Assembly: GCA_035706585.1 (NCBI GenBank)
Contig: DASSUW010000316.1
Coordinates: 1-9,313, forward strand
DNA length: 9,313 bases
DNA from: DASSUW01 sp035706585
Lineage (GTDB): Bacteria > Actinomycetota > Thermoleophilia > Solirubrobacterales > Solirubrobacteraceae
Direction: 5' to 3'
Shown here: positions 1 through 5,567 of the stretch, piece after piece
Layout of the letters: each line of letters opens with the position of its first letter
How positions within the stretch are numbered: position 1 is the first letter of the stretch
Notes under the pieces: model-generated
Databases searched by the model: none
What the model was told of the DNA's origin: nothing
Seen by the model: the letters and a program-made list of their open reading frames with translations, nothing else
Position numbers and translations under genes: made by a program

Positions 1-88
1 CCGCGGGCATGTCGAGGTCGATGCCGGCGACCGCGACGTGCTCGCCGAAGGCCTTCGTCAGTTCTTCGAGCTGGATCTCACCGGACAT
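1..88 (-). CDS. ABC transporter ATP-binding protein, PotA-like (N-terminal 29 codons only)
   Basis: Only the first 29 residues lie in the window; the gene continues past the left edge. The visible peptide (MSGEIQLEELTKAFGEHVAV, then AGIDLDMPA) is the usual first beta strand pair of an ABC ATPase, with the xLxxLxKxFGxxxAVxxIDL pattern that precedes Walker A. Walker A, the Q-loop and the signature motif would all lie outside. The start is firm: the ATG directly abuts the TGA of the upstream permease gene (TGAATG), and GGAGG at 94-98 sits 5 nt before it. Position after PotD-, PotB- and PotC-like genes implies this is the energising subunit of the same polyamine/opine-type importer. It acts at the cytoplasmic face of the membrane, where ATP hydrolysis drives uptake. 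Family assignment rests on the short N-terminus and the context, so the subfamily is inferred. Confidence 0.8.
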   Translation of the reverse strand, partial: MSGEIQLEELTKAFGEHVAVAGIDLDMPA

Positions 89-940
89 TCAGACCTCCAG
101 GGTGGCGAGCGAGGTGGCTTCCTGCCGGCCGGCGAAGCGCCGGTACACCAGGAAGGCGGCGACGAGGGTGAGGAGCGTGATGGCCAGCCCGACGGTGGCG
201 ATGGCGTTCAGCGCGGGCGTAGGCGCGCCGCGCGCGTTGGAGTAGAGCAGCATCGACACGGTCGTCGTGCCCGCGTCGCTCGACAGGTACTGGGTGACGA
301 CGAAGTCGTCGATCGAGATCGCGAACGCGACCGCGGCGCTGGCCACGATCGCCGGCGCGAGCAGCGGCAACAGGACGCGCGACAGCCGGTCGCGCGGCGG
401 CGCGCCGAGGTCGGCCGCCGCCTCCTCGAACTCCGGCCCGATCGACACGAGCCGGCCGCGGACGATCACGACCACGTAGGACAGCGTGAACGTGACCTGC
501 CCGATGATCTGCGCCTCGGTGCCCAGCCCGATTCCCGGCAGGATCTGCAGGAAGAGCAGCAGCAGCGCGACGCCCATCACGATCTCGGGCGTGACGAGCG
601 GGAGCAGCATGAGCGAGTTGACGGTGCCCGAGCCGCGCCCGCGCCAGCGCTGCAGCCCGAGGGCGAGCGCGACCCCCAGCGGGACGGAGATGGCGACGCA
701 CGCCACACCGAGCAGCAGCGTGTGCCCGAGGGCGTCGCGCAGCGCGGGCTCGTGCAGGACGCTGCCGGTCTCGCCCGTGAACCAGCGCAGCGAGAAGCCC
801 TGCCACGTCGTCCGCGAGCGGCCCGCGTTGAACGCGAAGGCGATCGCCAGCAGGACCGGCACCACCGACCAGGCCACGTACATGACCGTGATCAGCGCGA
901 GCCAGCGGGGCCGGCCCCAGGGGTTGCGGAGCCAGGTCAT
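89..940 (-). CDS. ABC transporter permease, PotC-like
   Basis: Inner-membrane permease subunit of 283 aa, the normal size for the PotC/PotI group. Hydrophobic segments are visible at about residues 14-37, 72-95, 107-133, 145-160, 195-212 and 246-266, fitting a six-helix binding-protein-dependent permease. The cytoplasmic EAA loop, which docks on the ATPase, is at 173-192 (EAAADLGA, then PPRDRLSRVLLP). The segment ISIDDFVVTQYLS (208-220) resembles the PotC-type motif around S-x-D-D-F-V-x-T. The ATG overlaps the stop of the PotB-like gene (ATGA) and has GGAGG at 945-949 four nt upstream, so translational coupling is likely. The same reading frame stays open upstream to 1888, but that part is out of frame with the conserved PotB-like protein and is not coding. 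Substrate cannot be told from the permease; family confidence is high. Confidence 0.93.
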   Translation of the reverse strand: MTWLRNPWGRPRWLALITVMYVAWSVVPVLLAIAFAFNAGRSRTTWQGFSLRWFTGETGSVLHEPALRDALGHTLLLGVACVAISVPLGVALALGLQRWRGRGSGTVNSLMLLPLVTPEIVMGVALLLLFLQILPGIGLGTEAQIIGQVTFTLSYVVVIVRGRLVSIGPEFEEAAADLGAPPRDRLSRVLLPLLAPAIVASAAVAFAISIDDFVVTQYLSSDAGTTTVSMLLYSNARGAPTPALNAIATVGLAITLLTLVAAFLVYRRFAGRQEATSLATLEV

Positions 941-1857
941 GTCGCCTCCGTGGTCGTGCCCGCCCGGCGCGTCGTGCGCAGGTAGTAGAACATCAGCACG
1001 AGCAGGAAGATCGACAGCAGCAGCGTGAGCACCGCGCCGGTGACCTTCTCGGAGCCCTGGCGCATGAACTCGTCGATCTGGTTGCCGATCATGTTCGTCT
1101 GCGTCGAGGCGGAGACGAGGTCGGCGGTGTAGTAGTCGCCGAACATCGGCAGCGCGATCAGCACGACGCCGGCGAGGATGCCCGGCACCGAGAGCGGGAG
1201 CGTGACGCGCAGGAACCCGCTCAGCGGGCTCGCGCCGAGGTCGCGTGCGGCTTCGATCTGGCGCACGTCGATCCGGTCGATGGCGACGAACAGCGGCAGG
1301 ATGAAGAACGGCAGGTAGCCGTAGACGAGCGCGAGGATGACCGTCGTCGGCTGCCCGTTGAGCCAGCCTCCGGGCTCGGCGAGCAGGCCGAGCGTGAGGA
1401 ACAGCTTCTCGATCCCGAACGTGTGGAGGGTGCGCGTGCCGAGCCCGTCGGGCGCGAGCAGGTTGATCCACGCCAGCATCCGCATCAGGTAGTTGATCCA
1501 CAGCGGGAGGATCAGCGCGACCAGGACGACGCCCTTCCAGCGCCCGGCGTGCCGCGCGGTGAAGTAGGCCACGGGGTAGCCGACGAGCAGCGAGAGCGCG
1601 ACCGCGATGGCCACGAACTCGAGCGTGCGCAGGGAGACGGTGAGGAACTGCTCGCCGTGCCAGATGTTCTTCAACACCGCGAGCACGTAGCCGACGTTCC
1701 AGTCCAGCGGATTCCAGAACGGGACGGGGTTGGAGAGCGTGTCCTGGTTGCCGAAGGCGACCGCCACGACCGCGTAGAGGGCGACGAGGAAGAAGAGCGA
1801 CAGCCAGGCGACGCCGGGCAGCGCCAGCAGTCGCCACGTCCAGCGCGAGCCGCTCAT
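937..1857 (-). CDS. ABC transporter permease, PotB-like
   Basis: First permease subunit of the importer, 306 aa. An N-terminal signal-anchor-like helix spans about 9-35, followed by hydrophobic segments at about 80-100, 108-134, 172-193, 222-240 and 274-293. The EAA loop is at 202-221 (EAARDLGA, then SPLSGFLRVTLP), the coupling-helix motif that contacts the ABC ATPase. The segment LPLWINYLMRMLAWINLL (117-134) is the typical PotB/PotH signature region. The start ATG shares one base with the stop of the binding-protein gene (TGATG), with AAGG about 8 nt upstream; its own stop overlaps the PotC-like start by 4 bp. This pairs with the PotC-like protein as a heterodimeric membrane channel. Homologues import polyamines, opines, 2-aminoethylphosphonate and related cations; linkage to a quaternary-amine-type oxygenase suggests such a substrate here, but that is inference. 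Confidence 0.94.
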   Translation of the reverse strand: MSGSRWTWRLLALPGVAWLSLFFLVALYAVVAVAFGNQDTLSNPVPFWNPLDWNVGYVLAVLKNIWHGEQFLTVSLRTLEFVAIAVALSLLVGYPVAYFTARHAGRWKGVVLVALILPLWINYLMRMLAWINLLAPDGLGTRTLHTFGIEKLFLTLGLLAEPGGWLNGQPTTVILALVYGYLPFFILPLFVAIDRIDVRQIEAARDLGASPLSGFLRVTLPLSVPGILAGVVLIALPMFGDYYTADLVSASTQTNMIGNQIDEFMRQGSEKVTGAVLTLLLSIFLLVLMFYYLRTTRRAGTTTEAT

Positions 1858-3185
1858 CAGCCGACCTTGAACTTCGACCAGGCCTCATCCCAATAGCGCT
1901 GTCCCTGGACGCTCAGCTGCAGGAGCTCCTGGCTGGCCGCGAACTGGTCCGGGCGGACGACGGCCTGCTCGAGTGTCTTCGGGATCAGGTCGCGCTTCAT
2001 GAGCGCCGCCGCGTCGATGTTCTTCTGCGGCGGGGTGTAGCCGTTGAAGTTGACGAAGTTGTCGTACGCGTTCTGCTCGTCGAGGAAGAAGTTGATGAAC
2101 TCGTGCGCGAGCGCGGGATTCTTCGCCGTCTTGCCGACGCAGAAGAAGTCGTTCTGCACTACGCCGTTCTGGGCGGGTCCCCAGAACGACAGCACGGACG
2201 GCGGCACGCCCTTCGGCATGTAGTAGAACGCCCCGCCGAGCAGGTCGCCCGACCACGAGTGGTGCAGCACCGTCTTGCCTTCGGGCAGCGTCTGGTAGTC
2301 GGTGATCGCGATCTTCGGGTTGCAGATCGCGCTGAGCTGCGAGAGGTCGGCCTGGGCCTTGTCGACGACCGCCTTGTCCTCCGTGTTGAGGTCGGGCCGG
2401 ACGCCCTTTCGCATCGCGTCGCGCTGCATCGGCATGCTCAGCGCGTCGCGCCGGTCGTCGAGGATCCCCACCTGGCCGCGGTAGGCCTGCGCGTGCCAGA
2501 AGATGTCCCACGGGACGTCCATGCCGGCGACGTCCTCCTTGACCTTGTCGTTGCGCCAGCCGATCCCGTCCATCCAGACGACGTACGGGACCGTGTACCG
2601 CGAGCCGCGGTCGTAGAACGGGTCGGCCAGCTCGGACCAGATGTTCTTCTCGAGGTTGGGCAGGTAGGAGTGGTTGAGCGGCTTGAGCAGCCTGCGGGCG
2701 ATCAGGTCGACGATGTTCGAGCCCGTCAGGCCCATGATGAGGTCGAACGTGACCTGCCCGGACGCGAGCTTCGCGATCGCCTCGTCGGCCGAGTTGTAGG
2801 TCGCGACCTGGACCTTCGCGTTGAACTGCTTCTGGAACTTCTTGACCGTTGCCGGGTCCAGGTAGTCGGCGTAGTTGAAGATCGCCAGCGGGCCGGCCTC
2901 CGGCTTGACGCCGTCCGCGATCGGCTGGTTGTCGTCGGTGATCGCCCACGTCACCGAGTTGTCGGGACGCGGGAGCGGGAGGCCCGCGGGGCCGAGCGGC
3001 TTGGGCACGACGAGCTCGCTCGCGGCCTTGGAGACAGGCGCGCCCGCGGCGGCATCCTCGGCGCCGATCGGCGTCGTCGTGTTCTCACAACCCGCGAGCG
3101 CGCCGGCGACGGTCAGGCCACCCGCCGCGACGGCCGACCGGCGCAGCAGCTGCCGCCGGTTCATGCCCGATTCCTTGGGATGCAT
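1857..3185 (-). CDS. ABC transporter substrate-binding lipoprotein, PotD-like, Tat-type signal
   Basis: Extracytoplasmic solute-binding protein of 442 aa, longer than a typical PotD (about 350 aa) because of an extended N-terminus. Residues 9-33 form a twin-arginine signal (N-R-R-Q-L-L-R-R, then a weakly hydrophobic Ala/Gly/Val stretch) ending in a lipobox L-A-G-C, so the mature protein should be lipidated at Cys33 after Tat export. A linker of about 60 residues follows. The PotD/SBP_bac_8-like fold is then visible: LAIFNYADYLDPATVKKF (about 99-116), DLIMGLTG, a VPYVVWMDGIGWRND region, and the C-terminal FINFFLDEQNAYDNF plus NGYTPPQ motifs. The ATG at 3185 has a strong SD (GGAGGAGGAGAGGG) 6 nt upstream. 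A second ATG at 3164 (MNRRQ) also gives a complete Tat signal and has AAGGA 7 nt upstream. The gene begins 22 bp after the TetR stop and heads the transporter genes. Ligand unknown. Confidence 0.93.
   Translation of the reverse strand: MHPKESGMNRRQLLRRSAVAAGGLTVAGALAGCENTTTPIGAEDAAAGAPVSKAASELVVPKPLGPAGLPLPRPDNSVTWAITDDNQPIADGVKPEAGPLAIFNYADYLDPATVKKFQKQFNAKVQVATYNSADEAIAKLASGQVTFDLIMGLTGSNIVDLIARRLLKPLNHSYLPNLEKNIWSELADPFYDRGSRYTVPYVVWMDGIGWRNDKVKEDVAGMDVPWDIFWHAQAYRGQVGILDDRRDALSMPMQRDAMRKGVRPDLNTEDKAVVDKAQADLSQLSAICNPKIAITDYQTLPEGKTVLHHSWSGDLLGGAFYYMPKGVPPSVLSFWGPAQNGVVQNDFFCVGKTAKNPALAHEFINFFLDEQNAYDNFVNFNGYTPPQKNIDAAALMKRDLIPKTLEQAVVRPDQFAASQELLQLSVQGQRYWDEAWSKFKVG
3164..3166 (-). other. 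Alternative start codon of the PotD-like binding protein
   Basis: An in-frame ATG seven codons after the annotated start would give MNRRQLLRR, placing the twin-arginine motif at the very N-terminus, as in many Tat lipoproteins. AAGGA lies 7 nt upstream. The upstream ATG at 3185 has the much stronger ribosome binding site, so I kept it. The mature lipoprotein is the same either way. Confidence 0.4.
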
Positions 3186-3191
3186 GCTCGA

Positions 3192-3205
3192 CCCTCTCCT
3201 CCTCC
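3192..3205 (-). promoter_or_regulatory. Strong Shine-Dalgarno sequence of the PotD-like gene
   Basis: The minus strand reads GGAGGAGGAGAGGG followed by TCGAGC and ATG. This is an extended purine-rich SD with several overlapping registers, the strongest in the window, inside the 22 bp gap after the TetR gene. It fits the usual need for excess binding protein over permeases, and suggests the transporter genes are expressed by re-initiation on a transcript coming through the regulators. No separate promoter is evident in the gap. Confidence 0.75.
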
Positions 3206-3207
3206 GA

Positions 3208-3792
3208 TCAGCGCAGGCGCGCCTCTGCCAGCGCCAGGCAATGCCGCCTGACGGTGGCGGCCGTCACGGCGGGATCCCCCAGAGCCAGCTGGATCGCGAA
3301 CCCGTCCATCACCGCTCCCAGCAGGAGCGCCACATCGTCGGCGTCGGCGGGGCCGAACTCGCCGCTCGCCTGGCCCTCGCGGATGATGTCCGCGATCGCG
3401 TCGCGCCAGCGGCGATCCAGCCCCTCGCGCGTCGCCGCCAACCGCGGGTCACGCAGCGAACGCACCCACAGCTCCATCCACAACACGGTCTCCCCGTCGC
3501 CCTCCGCCGGCCACAGCTCGACCATCCGGCGCAGCTTCTCGGCCGCCGTCGCCAGCTGTTCCAACTCGTCCGTAAGACTGGCGTAGAAGCGGTCGTCGGA
3601 GAACTGCAGCGCCTCCACGAGCAGCTGGTCCTTGGTCGGGAACCAGTACAGGACCCCGGGCGCGCTCGTGCCCGCCCGCTCGGCGACGTCGCTGATGCGG
3701 GTGTTCTGGACACCGCGCTCGGAGATGACCTCCGCGGCGGCGGTGAGGATGGCCGGCCGGCGCAGATGCGCCGTGGACGGCCGTGGGCTCAT
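3208..3792 (-). CDS. TetR family transcriptional regulator (BetI-like C-terminal domain), copy 1
   Basis: DNA-binding repressor-type protein of 194 aa, typical TetR length. The N-terminal helix-turn-helix lies at about 14-60: PAILTAAAEVISERG, then TRISDVAERAGTSAPGVLYW, with the recognition helix around 43-49, ending in WFPTKDQLL, a standard TetR signature. The C-terminal ligand/dimer part carries W105-x-E-L-W-x-R-x-x-R-x-P, an alpha-helical stretch and MDGFAIQLALGDP (162-174), resembling the TetR_C_6/BetI-like group. The ATG at 3792 has GGAG about 8 nt upstream, within a small hairpin (3795-3807). The frame stays open upstream to 4134 but that is antisense-like sequence inside the next regulator. 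About half of residues 101-125 match the adjacent TetR protein, so the two may be old paralogues. It probably senses the pathway substrate or an intermediate; the ligand is unknown. Confidence 0.93.
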   Translation of the reverse strand: MSPRPSTAHLRRPAILTAAAEVISERGVQNTRISDVAERAGTSAPGVLYWFPTKDQLLVEALQFSDDRFYASLTDELEQLATAAEKLRRMVELWPAEGDGETVLWMELWVRSLRDPRLAATREGLDRRWRDAIADIIREGQASGEFGPADADDVALLLGAVMDGFAIQLALGDPAVTAATVRRHCLALAEARLR

Positions 3793-3794
3793 GG

Positions 3795-3807
3795 GGTTCT
3801 CCGAACC
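3795..3807 (-). promoter_or_regulatory. Small hairpin covering the Shine-Dalgarno of TetR copy 1
   Basis: The minus strand reads GGTTC-GGA-GAACC: a perfect 5 bp stem with a 3 nt loop, ending 2 nt before the ATG at 3792. The only SD-like sequence, GGAG, lies in the loop and first stem base. It could damp translation of the second regulator or serve as a short operator half-site pair. A 5 bp palindrome in high-GC DNA may also be chance. Confidence 0.3.
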
Positions 3808-3821
3808 GCCATTCAGGAAAC

Positions 3822-4382
3822 CTATTGCTGCGCGGTCACATGCGCAAGGTCCTGCTCGAGGACCAGCCAGATCTCCTCGCGGGCGCGCTCGATCGGCATC
3901 CCGGGGTCGCCCAGCAACGCGCGCACGCCGTAGCCGTCGATCAACGCGAGAATGCGGTCGGCGAGCCGGTCGGCGTCGCAGTCGAACTCCTCCAGCGCCT
4001 CGACGAACCACGCGTGCATGCGGGCGTACAGGTGCGCGGCGGTAGGCCGCAGTTCGGGATGGCGGACGGCGCGCAGCCACAGCTCCACCCACAGCACCCA
4101 GTCCTTCTCCTGCTCGCCGGGCAGCGGCAGGCACTGCTCCACCATGTCACGCAGCCGCTGGACGCCCGGCGGCTCGCCGGTGTCGACGGCCCGGGTGTCG
4201 CCGGCGTGCTCGAACGAGTGCTCGAGCGCCTCGGCCAGCAGCGCCTCGCGGGTCGCGAAGTGGTAGTGGACGAGCGCGGTGGACACGCCGGCGTCCATCG
4301 CGATGCGGGCGATCCGGACCGCGTCGATCCCGTCGCTCGCGATCCGCTCGATCGCCGCGTCGAGGATCCGTTCGCGACTCAC
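3822..4382 (-). CDS. TetR family transcriptional regulator (BetI-like C-terminal domain), copy 2
   Basis: Regulator of 186 aa. The N-terminal HTH is at about 3-50: SRERILDAAIERIASDG, then VRIARIAMDAGVSTALVHYH and FATREALLAEAL, the standard TetR pattern of start helix, recognition helix and Y-H-F/Y-x-x-x-x-x-L-L tail. The C-terminal part has WVLWVELWLRAVRHPEL (95-111), an amphipathic helix, and LIDGYGVRALLGDP (147-160), matching the BetI-like ligand-binding group and resembling copy 1. The start is a GTG whose four bases GTGA include the stop of the oxygenase gene, with GGAGG at 4393-4397 ten nt upstream; no ATG fits better. Such overlap implies translational coupling, so the regulator is made in proportion to the oxygenase and probably autoregulates the divergent promoter region. 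The family is secure; the effector is inferred to be pathway-related. Confidence 0.92.
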   Translation of the reverse strand: MSRERILDAAIERIASDGIDAVRIARIAMDAGVSTALVHYHFATREALLAEALEHSFEHAGDTRAVDTGEPPGVQRLRDMVEQCLPLPGEQEKDWVLWVELWLRAVRHPELRPTAAHLYARMHAWFVEALEEFDCDADRLADRILALIDGYGVRALLGDPGMPIERAREEIWLVLEQDLAHVTAQQ

Positions 4383-5503
4383 TTCAGGTACGCCTCCGCG
4401 ACCATGCGGTCGAAGTCGTGCACGGTGTTCTCGACCTCGGTGTAGCGGCCGGGCGTGTAGCCGGCCGAGCCGACGCCGAGCTGCGTGAGCTCGCAGACCT
4501 GCCAGTCCTGGCGGTTGACGAGGTCCCAGAACTCGACCGCGTCGGAGCCGTCGAAGCCCTCGCGCTCCATGGTCTCGGGCTCGAAGAACCACTCGCAGAC
4601 GACCTCGGTCCGGCCCGCCCCGCGCGGCCACAGCGTGTGCAGCATCACGTAGTCGGGGTGCAGGCTGACGAGGCAGTTCGGGAAGATCGCGAAGTACAGG
4701 ACGGCGCGCGGGTCGACGCCGGCGATCGGCGGCCGGTGGGCCGCGCCGCCGTTCAGCGCCATCGTGTCGGCGTCCTCCTTGGTGAGCGTCATCGAGCCGC
4801 CGCACCAGGCGCCCGGGCCCTCGAAGTCCTCGCCGGACAGATAGTGCGAGAGGCGGTTGAGCTCGGGATGGACGCCCGGGCAGTGGAGGCACTCGGAGTA
4901 GTTCTCGACGATCGCCTTCCAGTTGGCCGCGACGTCGTAGTCGATGCGGGCGGCGCGCCGCAGCTCGCCGGTCCGGTAGGCGTCCAGGTGCTCGGCGAGC
5001 GCGCCGACGTGGTCGGCCAGCGGCTCGGCGTCGCCGGACACGTTGGCGAACACGAGCCCGCCGATCGTCTCGGTGCGGATCCCGCGCAGGCCGTTGCAGG
5101 CGGGATCGAAGTCGGCGATGCCGTCGGTGTGCGGCGCGTTCTTGAGCGCGCCGTCGAAGCCGTAGCTCCACGCGTGATAAGGGCACTGCAGCCGGCGCTT
5201 GGTGCCCTCGCGCTCGGACACGAGGCGGGCGCCGCGGTGGCGGCAGACGTTGTAGAAGCCGTTGCCGTCGACGAACAGCAGGCTCTCGTCGCCGATCAGG
5301 TGCGTCACGAAGCCGCCGCGCTCGGCAAACGCCGACGCGTGCCCGACGCACATCCAGCCGCCGAGGAACAGGTTGCGCTCCTCCCACTGCGTGACCGCGT
5401 CGTCGGTGTAGGCGCGTGCGGGCAGCAGCGAGGCCTCGAGCAGCGGCCGCAGCGTCGGCTCGAGCTCTTCGGGCGAGAACGGCGAATCGGTCGCGACGAA
5501 CAT
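4379..5503 (-). CDS. Rieske non-heme iron oxygenase alpha subunit, quaternary-ammonium (GbcA/CntA/stachydrine demethylase-like) type
   Basis: Oxygenase component of 374 aa. The N-terminal Rieske domain binds a [2Fe-2S] cluster through C87-x-H89 (CRHRGARLV) and C107-x-x-H110 (CPYHAWSY). The catalytic domain has NWKAIVENYSECLHCPGVHP, giving facial-triad His207 and His212, with Asp327 (FWDLVNRQDW) as likely third ligand. The inter-subunit bridging position, Asp in naphthalene dioxygenase, is Glu204 here (E-C-L-H), as known for the carnitine oxygenase CntA. ENYxECxHCxxxHPEL is typical of enzymes that hydroxylate or N-demethylate betaines, carnitine, choline or stachydrine, rather than of classic arene dioxygenases. 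These need a flavin/ferredoxin reductase partner, which is absent from the window. ATG at 5503 is preferred over GTG at 5512: TAGGGT lies 7 nt upstream and would give a leaderless mRNA. It is first in the leftward operon and overlaps the TetR gene. Exact substrate unknown. Confidence 0.92.
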   Translation of the reverse strand: MFVATDSPFSPEELEPTLRPLLEASLLPARAYTDDAVTQWEERNLFLGGWMCVGHASAFAERGGFVTHLIGDESLLFVDGNGFYNVCRHRGARLVSEREGTKRRLQCPYHAWSYGFDGALKNAPHTDGIADFDPACNGLRGIRTETIGGLVFANVSGDAEPLADHVGALAEHLDAYRTGELRRAARIDYDVAANWKAIVENYSECLHCPGVHPELNRLSHYLSGEDFEGPGAWCGGSMTLTKEDADTMALNGGAAHRPPIAGVDPRAVLYFAIFPNCLVSLHPDYVMLHTLWPRGAGRTEVVCEWFFEPETMEREGFDGSDAVEFWDLVNRQDWQVCELTQLGVGSAGYTPGRYTEVENTVHDFDRMVAEAYLK

Positions 5504-5510
5504 TCGCCGC

Positions 5511-5540
5511 ACCCTAGCAAGTTTGTGTAATTGACTACAA
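5511..5540 (-). promoter_or_regulatory. Predicted leaderless promoter of the leftward operon
   Basis: On the minus strand TTGTAG (5535-5540, weak -35) is followed by an 18 nt spacer and TAGGGT (5511-5516, TAnnnT -10). Seven nt later comes the ATG at 5503. Transcription would then start at or next to the A of ATG, producing a leaderless mRNA, a common arrangement in Actinobacteria. The alternative is that AGGG acts as an SD, which would require a promoter inside the neighbouring gene. Element positions are seen; activity is inferred. Confidence 0.5.
5523..5540. promoter_or_regulatory. Candidate regulator operator between the divergent promoters
   Basis: TTGTGTAATTGACTACAA is an AT-rich island in GC-rich surroundings with TTGT-N10-ACAA arms (18 bp, centre 5531.5). 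It overlaps both -35 elements, so a bound dimer would block both arms at once. One of the two TetR proteins encoded nearby is the obvious candidate ligand. The inner bases are only partly symmetric, so the exact operator limits are uncertain. Confidence 0.35.
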
Positions 5541-5560
5541 GGTCAGGACCGGTGTAGGGT
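5531..5560 (+). promoter_or_regulatory. Predicted leaderless promoter of the rightward operon
   Basis: TTGACT (5531-5536, good -35) is followed by an 18 nt spacer and TAGGGT (5555-5560), then 7 nt and the ATG at 5568. The geometry equals that of the leftward promoter, reflected about 5535.5. The -35 boxes of the two promoters share two bases (5535-5536), so polymerase occupancy on one side should exclude the other. AGGG could instead be read as an SD 8 nt from the ATG. Confidence 0.55.
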
Positions 5561-5567
5561 GCCGCGG

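Noticed and set aside
38..985. Long plus-strand open frame opposite the PotC-like gene
   Set aside because: The product is Arg/Asp/Gln-rich low-complexity sequence typical of antisense frames in GC-rich genes, and it lies opposite a well-supported permease.
89..1888. A 599-codon minus-strand open frame fusing the PotC-like protein to upstream sequence
   Set aside because: Upstream of 940 the frame gives Arg/Ala-rich sequence without family features, while the PotB-like gene in another frame has clear membrane segments and an EAA loop. The frame is open only because of the high GC content.
2103..3251. A 382-codon plus-strand frame opposite the PotD-like gene
   Set aside because: Val/Arg/Leu/Asp-biased composition with no recognisable motif, opposite a gene with a signal peptide, SD and family motifs.
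5504..5512. GTG at 5512 as start of the oxygenase
   Set aside because: It would place the start inside the predicted -10 box and directly against AGG, with no SD spacing. ATG at 5503 fits the promoter geometry and the usual N-terminus.
4418..5530. A 370-codon plus-strand frame opposite the oxygenase
   Set aside because: Low-complexity Val/Ala/Arg/Asp composition; the opposite strand has the full set of Rieske and iron ligands.
5559..5567. GTG at 5559 as start of the flavoprotein
   Set aside because: It overlaps the predicted -10 box; the ATG at 5568 has the same 7 nt spacing as the divergent gene.
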